This document shows positions 1 through 5,487 of a stretch of 5,771 nt of DNA, piece by piece. The translations under genes and the position numbers were made by a program. This stretch comes from Chlorobiota bacterium (GTDB lineage Bacteria; Bacteroidota; Ignavibacteria; SZUA-365; JAADGX01): positions 1 through 5,771 of the forward strand of contig JAADGX010000276.1 of assembly GCA_013152135.1 (NCBI GenBank). Reading direction: 5' to 3'. Every line of letters begins with the position of its first letter. The first letter of the stretch is position 1. The notes under the pieces are model-generated. The model was not told the DNA's origin, searched no databases, and saw only the letters and a program-made list of their open reading frames with translations.

Positions 1-417
1 AATGGAATCAGCAGTGAATCCGCTGCTGGTCCAGTTACTGGTTATTTCCCGGCAGGTAAATGCAAACGCGCCGCCACGATTGATCCCGTATCCGGTGGGT
101 TTCAAATCGAATTTCACCGACCGGATCGTTCCACGCTCGCCGATGGAGTCGGGAAAAATATTAAACCGCAGGAGGGTGCGGGCTTCATACCCGTTTGCGG
201 AACCGAGAGAGAGAAAGGTGCTCGATTGATGGGCGAAGACGTGGCGAAACGTGCGGGTCTCCAGGGCCAACGGATGCACGCGACTATCCAGTGTTACCAT
301 CTGAAGAATGTCGCCGGGAGGCAAGGCTCCATAACCAGCGTCCGTGGGGGTGTCCTGACAACCGCTACAGAGGAGCGTGGCCAGGATAACAATAACGAGA
401 GATGAAGGGTGTCTCAC
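1..417 (-). CDS. Lipoprotein with DNRLRE-like stalk/adhesin module (5' part, runs off the left edge)
   Basis: Reading the minus strand from GTG at 417-415 gives 139 codons with no stop before the edge, so the C-terminus is missing. The N-terminus is a lipoprotein signal: a hydrophobic stretch (residues 7-16) followed by L-C-S-G-C, with the lipidated cysteine at about residue 20. The mature part contains STFLSLGSANGYEARTLLRF (66-85), then V-K-F-D-L and later EITSNWTSSGF. This pattern (a 'shiny' segment, R-x-LLRF, beta strands, x-x-W-T-S) resembles DNRLRE-type domains of surface proteins, a family match from memory. GTG is preferred because an in-frame TAA lies four codons upstream (429-427) and the next ATG, at residue 40, would lose the signal peptide. 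There is no Shine-Dalgarno. It is likely anchored to a membrane facing the periplasm or cell surface; its ligand is unknown. The open frame and signal are solid; the domain name is tentative. Confidence 0.75.
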   Translation of the reverse strand, partial: MRHPSSLVIVILATLLCSGCQDTPTDAGYGALPPGDILQMVTLDSRVHPLALETRTFRHVFAHQSSTFLSLGSANGYEARTLLRFNIFPDSIGERGTIRSVKFDLKPTGYGINRGGAFAFTCREITSNWTSSGFTADSI

Positions 418-432
418 GCGGTCGAATTACAC

Positions 433-443
433 AAATTAGCACA
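433..443 (-). promoter_or_regulatory. Candidate extended -10 for the lipoprotein gene
   Basis: The minus strand reads TGTGC then TAATTT (438-433), i.e. a TGn extended -10 followed by a 4/6 match to TATAAT. No good -35 is visible at the usual spacing; that position falls inside the palindrome at 451-470. A second possible -10 (TAATTC, 429-424) would make the message nearly leaderless from the GTG. Weak evidence: AT-rich intergenic sequence produces such matches by chance. Confidence 0.2.
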
Positions 444-450
444 CAAAACC

Positions 451-470
451 TTCGTGACTTCAGTCACGAA
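451..470. promoter_or_regulatory. Perfect palindrome, candidate CRP/FNR-type operator
   Basis: Two perfect 9-base arms, TTCGTGACT and AGTCACGAA, are separated by 2 bases. The centre has the form GTGA-N6-TCAC, the core of the CRP-family consensus (TGTGA-N6-TCACA). It lies 34 bases upstream of the lipoprotein start codon, where a -35 element or class II activator site would sit. As RNA it could form an 8-bp stem with a 4-base loop; on the minus strand that is followed by GGTTTTG, a poor U-tract, and a better terminator already exists at 493-534. I therefore favour a DNA operator over a terminator. The protein that binds it is not in the window. Confidence 0.4.
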
Positions 471-492
471 AAAGCCATCATTGAACATATCG

Positions 493-534
493 AAAAAGGG
501 AGGAATGCACAAGGGCAATTGAGGCATCCCTCCC
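493..534 (-). terminator. Intrinsic terminator of glgA
   Basis: On the minus strand, 8 bases past the glgA stop codon, the arms GGGAGGGATGC (534-524) and GCATTCCTCCC (508-498) pair over 11 positions with one mismatch, around a 15-base loop. A run of five T follows directly (497-493). The GC-rich stem base next to the T-run is the standard Rho-independent layout. It should isolate glgA from the downstream lipoprotein gene. Confidence 0.75.
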
Positions 535-541
535 AGTCAAT

Positions 542-2026
542 CTATTTCTTCATCAATTTCCGGTAGAGGTCGATGTATTGCGCGGCCGATTTGTTCCAGC
601 TGAAATCCTTGTTCATGGCACGGATCATGGCCCGCTGCCAGCACTTTTCATCTTTGAATGCCGTCAGGGCGCGTTTCACCGTGGCTACCAACTCCCGCGC
701 CTCGTATTTTTCGAATACGAATCCAGTACCCGAGTTTGGTTTTTCGTTCAGGTCCACGACAGTGTCGGCGAGACCGCCGGTTTTGCGTACGATGGGCAAC
801 GTCCCGTAACGCAGGCTGTAGAACTGGTTCAAACCGCACGGTTCGTACTTGGAAGGCATGAGAAACATATCGCTTCCCGCTTCAATCAAGTGCGCCAGCT
901 TTTCGTCGAATGCCAGTTCCAGGCCCATCTGTTTTTTATTGGCCTTGGCCGCCTCCTTCAAAAGCATATGGTACTTTTCTTCTCCGGTCCCCAGTATGAC
1001 GAGCTGACATTTCATCGCCAGTATGCGCTTGAGCGATTTCACGACCAAGTCCAACCCTTTCTGATCAACAAGGCGGGAGACCATGCCGATGATGGGTGTT
1101 TTCGGGTCAAATTTCAACTTGAAATAATCGGCCAGCTCTTTCTTGTTCTCAAGCTTCGGAGAGAGATCGGCGGCGCTGTACGTGTGGGCGATGAGCTCGT
1201 CCGTCTCCGGGTTCCAGACGGAATAGTCCGCGCCGTTAAGAATCGCTTTGGTCTTTCGCCGGAGCTTGTAAAACAGGCTTTCCAAGCCGCATCCATATTC
1301 AGGACTGCTCTGGATTTCTTTTGCATACGTAGGGCTGACGGTGGTGATAGCGTCGGAAAAAATCAATCCCGCTTTGAGGCAGTTGAGCTTGCCGTTGAAT
1401 TCGAGGTAGTCGGGACTGAAATATTCTTCCGGCAACCCGGTTTTATAGAATGCTGATTTGTCGAAAATGCCCTGGTAGGCCGCGTTGTGAACGGTGAATA
1501 CAATCTTGATCTTCTTGAATTGAGGTTCATTCCGGAATATCGTTCGTGCGTAAGCGGCGATGAGTCCGGATTGCCAGTCGTTCAAGTGAAGAATGTCGGG
1601 GATCCACCCAAGCCGGTTCAGTGTTTGAACGACGCTCCGGGCGAAAAAGATGAACCGATCGTCGTTATCCGGGTAGTCCTTGAGCGTCTTAGGGTCCGTG
1701 TAGAGTCCCGGACGGTCGAAATACTCGGGGTTATGGAGGAAATAGACCTGAACCTTGGATTTCAGGTTCGTGATGAAGGAGGACTTTATACTGCCCAGAT
1801 GTGTTTCATCACCGACTTTTATAGGGATGTCGGTCAGTCGTTTGATATCATGTATTTTAAAAACCCGCTCGCTGACTGAAGCGTATTTCGGCATCATGAT
1901 GCGGATATCGTGTCCCGATTCGCGGATAATTTGTGGCATCGCCCCGGCAACATCGGCCAAGCCACCGGTTTTGGCGAAAGGAACAACTTCACTGGCAACA
2001 TACATGATACTAAGGGGCTTTGCCAT
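542..2026 (-). CDS. glgA: Glycogen synthase (ADP-glucose:alpha-1,4-glucan glucosyltransferase, GT5)
   Basis: Transfers glucose from ADP-glucose to the non-reducing end of alpha-1,4-glucan, the chain-elongation step of bacterial glycogen synthesis, in the cytoplasm. At 494 aa it is close to the usual length of about 480. GT5 landmarks appear in order: K19-TGGLADV (the N-terminal KTGGL nucleotide-sugar loop), LNDWQSG (148-154), FTVHNAAYQG (177-186), ILNGADYSVWNP (262-273), SRL..QKG (317-324), LGTGEE (345-350), PSKYEPCGL (391-399, with the conserved E395) and KTGGLADTV (415-423). The C-terminus has the usual DFSW..SA..Y..LY ending (474-488). The N-terminal GT5 catalytic domain and C-terminal GT1-type Rossmann domain are both intact, with no missing key residue. 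The ATG at 2026 is preceded by GGGAG at 5-base spacing, the only clear Shine-Dalgarno in the window. No other glg gene (glgB, glgC, glgP) is present. A 292-aa open frame on the opposite strand inside it is a shadow. Confidence 0.97.
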   Translation of the reverse strand: MAKPLSIMYVASEVVPFAKTGGLADVAGAMPQIIRESGHDIRIMMPKYASVSERVFKIHDIKRLTDIPIKVGDETHLGSIKSSFITNLKSKVQVYFLHNPEYFDRPGLYTDPKTLKDYPDNDDRFIFFARSVVQTLNRLGWIPDILHLNDWQSGLIAAYARTIFRNEPQFKKIKIVFTVHNAAYQGIFDKSAFYKTGLPEEYFSPDYLEFNGKLNCLKAGLIFSDAITTVSPTYAKEIQSSPEYGCGLESLFYKLRRKTKAILNGADYSVWNPETDELIAHTYSAADLSPKLENKKELADYFKLKFDPKTPIIGMVSRLVDQKGLDLVVKSLKRILAMKCQLVILGTGEEKYHMLLKEAAKANKKQMGLELAFDEKLAHLIEAGSDMFLMPSKYEPCGLNQFYSLRYGTLPIVRKTGGLADTVVDLNEKPNSGTGFVFEKYEARELVATVKRALTAFKDEKCWQRAMIRAMNKDFSWNKSAAQYIDLYRKLMKK

Positions 2027-2064
2027 TGCATCTCCCGGTTCGATGGAAAAAACAAATTCCCTAA

Positions 2065-2093
2065 AAAATACGAAATTTCACCGGAAATAACAA
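2065..2093 (-). promoter_or_regulatory. Candidate sigma70-type promoter of glgA
   Basis: The minus strand shows TTGTTA (2093-2088), a 17-base spacer, then TATTTT (2070-2065); each box matches the consensus at 4 of 6 positions. The start site would fall near 2058, about 30 bases before the glgA ATG. The spacer contains the palindrome GAAATTTC (2072-2079), which might be an operator but is short. The region is very AT-rich, so a chance match is possible. Confidence 0.3.
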
Positions 2094-2163
2094 AAAAGTC
2101 CTCTCCGTCAGGCAATAATTCGTGTATTCTCAGGAGAAATGGAGGAATTTTTGAAGGGAGTTT

Positions 2164-3450
2164 TCAGTACAGGGTCGTCAGGTGGGTCCCTGGAAAGTAA
2201 AATTCGAGGATTCGTTCAAAGGATATACCGGCGCGGGCATGCCCGATGGCTCCCCATTGGCACATGCCGACACCGTGCCCTTTTCCCGCCCCTTCTATGG
2301 TTATTGACGTGATCCATCGCCGGGTGTCTCGCGTGATATGAATGTTGAATAACGTGCTGTTTAATATTGCTTCGTGAGCGGGTTCTCGCAAAACATATCG
2401 AATTTTGTCTGAAAAAAGAGTAAAGGTGCGCCTTTTTTGCTTGTTGCCGAAAACGATATCCAGTTTTTTCACCCTGCCACTTGCGTATCGCTCCTTGATG
2501 AACATCCCAAGGAGAAAGTCGCTTTTGGAGAAGCGTTCATTTTTGTACTCGGCCACAGTGGCGGGCAGATATTTTCGGATAATTTGTTCCATTCTCGTGC
2601 GTGAATACTGCTTCTTCCACCGGAAAAACGGCGAGGGGGAACACCACGCACGGTAGCGGCTGCGATCCCGAATGGAAGTAAGGTAGGGGATGTGCTGTGC
2701 CGTGCTCCACGTTTCTTCGGGAGCGGCTGTTGCACCTCCGCAGGTGGAATGGTAAAAAACGCGGGCAAGCTGGTCACCGTAAGCCAGAACGACGCCCCTG
2801 GAATTTCTCAGTGCCGCGTCGACAAGCGGTCCCGCATTGGCTGCGCCCGTAAAAACCTGGTCGCGGGTATCGTCGTAGACGTCGAAGAGGCGAACCATGG
2901 GTATGATCACTTTGCTCATGGCGTACGTGCGCGCCAGCACCGCCTGCGCCATGATTGCTTCCGATTCCTCTTTTTTTCTGTGCCCGATTTCGTTGGGAAC
3001 GACCCCGCCCAGGTAACGCTCCATCGGCAGGACATTGAGCACAAGCAGCGTCTCGCCGTCCGCTACAATTCGCAGTGTATCCGAATACGTGCGCTTTTTG
3101 TAGCGGAAAAATCTTCCCGAAGAAATGTGGGTACATGATATCTGCGTGGAAAATCCCCCGATATATACGCCATCCGCGGATACGACCAGCAGGTTATTAT
3201 CACCGAGTTCCACCTTCAGTCGCGATTTACCCCTCACGCGGTACTTTTTCGTACCGTCCCTGAGCTCGATGTCCCCGTCAAGCCCGATTTCGATCTGGCG
3301 ATCCTGGTCGTTCAGGCATACACGTACATAGGGCTCCCCTGCGGGGAACTGGAACCGCAACCGGGGAGGACCCGCGCAGGACAGAAGCAAGAAGGCGAGG
3401 AGGGCGGCAGAAAAACCGCTGGCGAAAGGTACGGATCTGACGTTCAACAT
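2164..3450 (-). CDS. SpoIID/LytB-domain lipoprotein, probable peptidoglycan lytic transglycosylase
   Basis: A 428-aa protein with a signal peptide (hydrophobic 13-23) ending in LLSC, so C25 is the likely lipidated residue. The SpoIID/LytB domain fills roughly residues 85-428. VLPMERYLGGVVPNEI (140-155) holds the conserved glutamate (E154), the position of the catalytic acid in SpoIID lytic transglycosylases. MAQAVLARTYA (168-178), YHSTCGG (233-239), PYLTSI (255-260) and the closing GAGKGHGVGMCQWGA (387-401) with FYFPGT (417-422) are all typical. H234, C237 and C270 resemble the His/Cys/Cys set that binds zinc in some clostridial SpoIID proteins; this is by analogy. In SpoIID the enzyme cleaves glycan strands of denuded peptidoglycan; outside spore-formers the family is associated with cell-wall remodelling. 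No in-frame ATG, GTG or TTG lies between the upstream in-frame TGA (3480-3478) and the ATG at 3450, and there is no Shine-Dalgarno. A strong terminator ends 15 bases before the start codon, so it either has its own near-leaderless promoter or depends on read-through. Confidence 0.9.
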   Translation of the reverse strand: MLNVRSVPFASGFSAALLAFLLLSCAGPPRLRFQFPAGEPYVRVCLNDQDRQIEIGLDGDIELRDGTKKYRVRGKSRLKVELGDNNLLVVSADGVYIGGFSTQISCTHISSGRFFRYKKRTYSDTLRIVADGETLLVLNVLPMERYLGGVVPNEIGHRKKEESEAIMAQAVLARTYAMSKVIIPMVRLFDVYDDTRDQVFTGAANAGPLVDAALRNSRGVVLAYGDQLARVFYHSTCGGATAAPEETWSTAQHIPYLTSIRDRSRYRAWCSPSPFFRWKKQYSRTRMEQIIRKYLPATVAEYKNERFSKSDFLLGMFIKERYASGRVKKLDIVFGNKQKRRTFTLFSDKIRYVLREPAHEAILNSTLFNIHITRDTRRWITSITIEGAGKGHGVGMCQWGAIGHARAGISFERILEFYFPGTHLTTLY

Positions 3451-3465
3451 AGACCGGTAGGGTAT

Positions 3466-3496
3466 AAAAAAAGGGCATCAACGAAGTGTTGTGCCC
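3466..3496 (-). terminator. Strong intrinsic terminator after the FN3-like gene
   Basis: The minus strand forms a 9-bp stem, GGGCA+CAAC (3496-3488) with GTTG+TGCCC (3482-3473), carrying one bulged A in the right arm and a 5-base loop, followed at once by seven T (3472-3466). This is a textbook Rho-independent terminator, about 25 bases past the stop codon at 3521. It lies directly upstream of the spoIID-like start codon at 3450 and so also serves as a block or attenuator for that gene. Confidence 0.85.
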
Positions 3497-3528
3497 GCAA
3501 AGAGGAAACAAGCATACGCATCAACGAA
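3475..3528. repeat. 11-bp direct repeat GCATCAACGAA spanning stop codon and terminator
   Basis: GCATCAACGAA (plus strand) occurs at 3475-3485, in the right arm and loop of the terminator, and again at 3518-3528, where its TCA (3521-3523) is the complement of the FN3-like gene's TGA stop. The copies are 43 bases apart. The upstream copy in the transcript can therefore compete for the left arm of the terminator. Confidence 0.6.
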
Positions 3529-3922
3529 ACATGGCCTTGATGCTGCCCCATGTTCGTTTCACACTGCTGACGCTGTGGGAAACATGCACCTCTTGAGAAT
3601 AGGAAGGAGGAGCTGACGGATCGGTGTCCAGGATTTTCAGACGGTAGATGTACAACGATTCCGCCGACTTGAACGCTGACTTGTCGATATACGTGTAGTG
3701 CGAGTTCGAACCCCGGGGTTCGATACGCGCCAGCATGATGAATTGACCGTTAACACCGGCTTTCCGCTCGATATCAAAGGCGCTGACGTTGTCTTCCTGG
3801 TGTGTCTTCCATTCCAGTGTGATGTTTTCTCCATCGCTGCGACCTGTGAAGAACTCGATGTATGCCCCCGAAAAGAGCGGCATCGTCGCGAACAGGATGG
3901 AGAAGAGAAGAAGCTTTTTCAT
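3521..3922 (-). CDS. Small exported FN3-like (beta-sandwich) protein, function unknown
   Basis: A 133-aa protein. MKKLLLFSILFATMPLFSGA is a classic Sec signal peptide with likely cleavage after A20 and no lipobox. Residues 21-115 look like one fibronectin type III-like domain: ITLEWKT.QEDNVSAFDIERK (34-54), then YTYID (76-80), LYIYRLKILD (90-99) and YSQEV (108-112). This is the ITLxWxTxxExNxxxFxIERS ... YRLKxxD ... YS pattern common in secreted FCB-group proteins. The C-terminus ends in a short basic, aromatic tail, VKRTWGSIKAMFR (121-133), outside the domain. The ATG at 3922 has no Shine-Dalgarno but starts an excellent signal peptide, and a good promoter lies just upstream. Its own terminator follows, so it is probably monocistronic. 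Probably periplasmic or secreted; the binding partner is unknown. Confidence 0.8.
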   Translation of the reverse strand: MKKLLLFSILFATMPLFSGAYIEFFTGRSDGENITLEWKTHQEDNVSAFDIERKAGVNGQFIMLARIEPRGSNSHYTYIDKSAFKSAESLYIYRLKILDTDPSAPPSYSQEVHVSHSVSSVKRTWGSIKAMFR

Positions 3923-3957
3923 GTAGCGTGGGCTTGTTAAAAAATTACAATCACTAG

Positions 3958-3986
3958 AATTTACATGATCGCGGGCAGAATGTCAA
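3958..3986 (-). promoter_or_regulatory. Sigma70-type promoter of the FN3-like gene
   Basis: The minus strand carries a perfect TTGACA (3986-3981), a 17-base spacer and TAAATT (3963-3958, 4/6 to TATAAT). The start site would be near 3951, giving a leader of about 28 bases before the ATG at 3922. This is the best promoter match in the window and is in the right place. Confidence 0.6.
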
Positions 3987-4015
3987 GCACGAAGAATCCG
4001 TTAAGCCGTAATTGT

Positions 4016-4044
4016 TTTTTGAAGAATGTCGCAATTGCTATAAA
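4016..4044 (+). promoter_or_regulatory. Extended -10 promoter of the LTD-protein gene
   Basis: TTGCTATAAA at 4035-4044 contains TGn followed by TATAAA (4039-4044, 5/6 to TATAAT), the extended -10 form that tolerates a weak -35. At 17-base spacing the -35 is only TTTTTG (4016-4021). The predicted start near 4051 leaves about 18 bases before the ATG at 4069. It is divergent from, and does not overlap, the minus-strand promoter at 3958-3986. Confidence 0.45.
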
Positions 4045-4068
4045 CAAAAATATTCGGTTATTTTTACC

Positions 4069-5487
4069 ATGATTTTGACGGCAACGCGACGGTTTCTTCA
4101 GTATTGTCTTTTTTCGACGGCGCTCTTCGTACTCGGGGTCCTCCCGGCATGGGGACAGGTTTCGCTGGTTGTAAACGAGATCATGTTCGCGCCGGTAGGT
4201 GGCGAACCGGAGTGGGTGGAGTTGGTGAACATCACTGCTTCCGAAATACATATCAGGAACTGGCGTATCGGCGATGAACGAAGCGTGGTTACCATAACCG
4301 TCGATTCGGTTGTTCCACCCGGCGGCTTTCTCGTTCTCACGAAGTCATCAGGCATCGTCAATTATCACGCGGATATTCCGGCGCCCGTAGTGGCGATAGC
4401 TCTTCCGGTGCTGAATAACACGGGTGACGCAGTCCGGCTTTTCGATCCCCGGGGAATCCTCGTGGACAGCGTGTGGTACTCTCCATCCTGGGGTGGAACG
4501 GGCGGGAAATCGCTTGAGCGTATTTCGGCGACGGGCTCGAGCCTTGACAAACAAAACTGGGCCTCATCAGTCGATTCGGAGGGCAGCACTCCCGGGCGGC
4601 TGAATTCCATCTCGCCCCTTCTTTTCGACATTGCCGTTGCGGGACTCGAGAAAGGAGATTCGGCAATTCGAATGAAAATAGTGAATGAGGGATTATCCGT
4701 TGCAATCGGCGGCAAGGCCTCCCTGTTTCAAGATCATAACTTCGATGGGATCGCGGAACCGGACGAGCGTGTTTCCGGACCGTACCCGATACCCGATTTA
4801 CCGGCCGGCGACTCGACGTGGATCGTTTTCGTTGTCGACGATACGGTGCCTGGCGCCGTGCAATACATTGGTACGGTTCATCTTGATTCAGATCTTCGTC
4901 GCGAGAACGACACTCTCGTGCTGAAGGTGTTCAACAGTTATCCGCCCGGTCTGCTGGTGTTGAACGAAATCCTGTACGCGCCACCCACCGGGGGCGTTGA
5001 GTTCGTTGAATACATCAATACCGGTTCTCGTCCGATCGATGTTTCGGGATGGTTTATTGGCGATCGACCGGGCGAGGATGGCAAGCGGACGCTCCTGGAA
5101 TTTCCGGATGAGTCGGCGGTGATCTCCCCGGGCGGATTCCTGGTGGTGGCTGCGGATTCCAGTATCTTCACGACGTATGGAGATGTTTGCGTGTCGGGAT
5201 CGGATGGAGCGGTCGTGATATTGAACCGTTCATCACTTAATCTCAATAATGATGAGGATGACGTGGTCTTGTTCGACCGGGGAATGACCCTGCATGACAG
5301 CGTAAGCTATTCCGACAGTTGGCATAATCCCGCTCTTGCTTCCACGACCGGTATTTCTCTGGAAAGAATCAATCCCCGTTTTAATGGAAACACCCCCGAG
5401 GCATGGAGTTCGTTCGTGCGTGGCTTCGGAGGGCGCGACCCCCTGTCGTGTCAACAGCATATACATGGCGTTGACGAACCCGGCTGA
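4069..5487 (+). CDS. Exported lamin-tail-domain protein (LTD, CARDB-like, LTD), frame broken near its C-terminus
   Basis: From ATG 4069 the frame gives 472 aa. I chose this start over the upstream TTG (4012), which would add 19 polar residues ahead of the signal peptide and lie upstream of the predicted transcription start. Residues 1-29 are a signal peptide (hydrophobic 12-26, likely cut after AWG). LTD1 spans about 31-178: LVVNEIMFAPVGGEPEWVEL at the start, NNTGDAVRLFD, then NWASSVDSEGSTPGRLNS. Residues 182-290 resemble a CARDB-type Ig fold (D-I-A-V, I-V-N-E-G, L-P-A-G-D-S, D-S-D-L-R-R-E-N-D). LTD2 starts at about 295 with LLVLNEILYAP and runs to W446. After about residue 449 the frame yields a non-domain tail and stops at 5487, while the expected continuation is in the +1 frame. 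LTD proteins are usually cell-surface or secreted; the role here is unknown. There is no Shine-Dalgarno. Confidence 0.8.
   Translation: MILTATRRFLQYCLFSTALFVLGVLPAWGQVSLVVNEIMFAPVGGEPEWVELVNITASEIHIRNWRIGDERSVVTITVDSVVPPGGFLVLTKSSGIVNYHADIPAPVVAIALPVLNNTGDAVRLFDPRGILVDSVWYSPSWGGTGGKSLERISATGSSLDKQNWASSVDSEGSTPGRLNSISPLLFDIAVAGLEKGDSAIRMKIVNEGLSVAIGGKASLFQDHNFDGIAEPDERVSGPYPIPDLPAGDSTWIVFVVDDTVPGAVQYIGTVHLDSDLRRENDTLVLKVFNSYPPGLLVLNEILYAPPTGGVEFVEYINTGSRPIDVSGWFIGDRPGEDGKRTLLEFPDESAVISPGGFLVVAADSSIFTTYGDVCVSGSDGAVVILNRSSLNLNNDEDDVVLFDRGMTLHDSVSYSDSWHNPALASTTGISLERINPRFNGNTPEAWSSFVRGFGGRDPLSCQQHIHGVDEPG
5407..5419 (+). other. Frameshift site in the LTD/FlgD-Ig gene
   Basis: The in-frame LTD2 sequence ends with the W446 codon (5404-5406), and the matching +1-frame sequence resumes by the GTG valine at 5420-5422. 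The 13 bases between are four codons plus one. They include TCGTTCGT (5410-5417), a tandem TCGT duplication. Removing one T at 5413/5414 gives W-SSSCVASEG, parallel to W-ASSVDSEG in LTD1. I see no recognised +1 recoding signal (no CUU-stop with an SD-like element as in prfB). Confidence 0.7.

Noticed and set aside
205..214. Short GA dinucleotide run
   Set aside because: Only five units, and it encodes an ordinary LSL segment in the lipoprotein; too short to be a slippage-prone repeat.
2..229. Plus-strand frame at the left edge (75 aa)
   Set aside because: The minus strand here encodes a lipoprotein with signal peptide, lipobox and domain-like sequence; the plus frame shows nothing recognisable.
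578..1456. Long plus-strand open frame (292 aa) inside glgA
   Set aside because: It is antisense to a fully conserved glgA and has no recognisable domain or signal; its length follows from the codon pattern of the real gene.
2092..2150. Possible terminator of the spoIID-like gene (T-run after GGAGAGGAC on the minus strand)
   Set aside because: The only pairing found (TTTCTCC with GGAGAGG) needs two wobble pairs and a loop of nearly 30 bases; not convincing.
2140..2313. Plus-strand short frame from the ATG in AGGAGAAATGG
   Set aside because: It has an SD-like AGGAG, but most of it is antisense to the 3' end of the spoIID-like gene, and its roughly 57-residue product has no credible features.
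2692..3138. Plus-strand open frame (148 aa) antisense to the spoIID-like gene
   Set aside because: The minus-strand frame carries the conserved SpoIID motifs across this stretch, so the plus frame is a shadow.
303..4031. The 11-mer GAAGAATGTCG at 303-313, 1588-1598 and 4021-4031
   Set aside because: Two copies fall in coding sequence for DILQ and DILH on the minus strand, and a few repeated 11-mers are expected by chance in a window this size. Flanks do not match.
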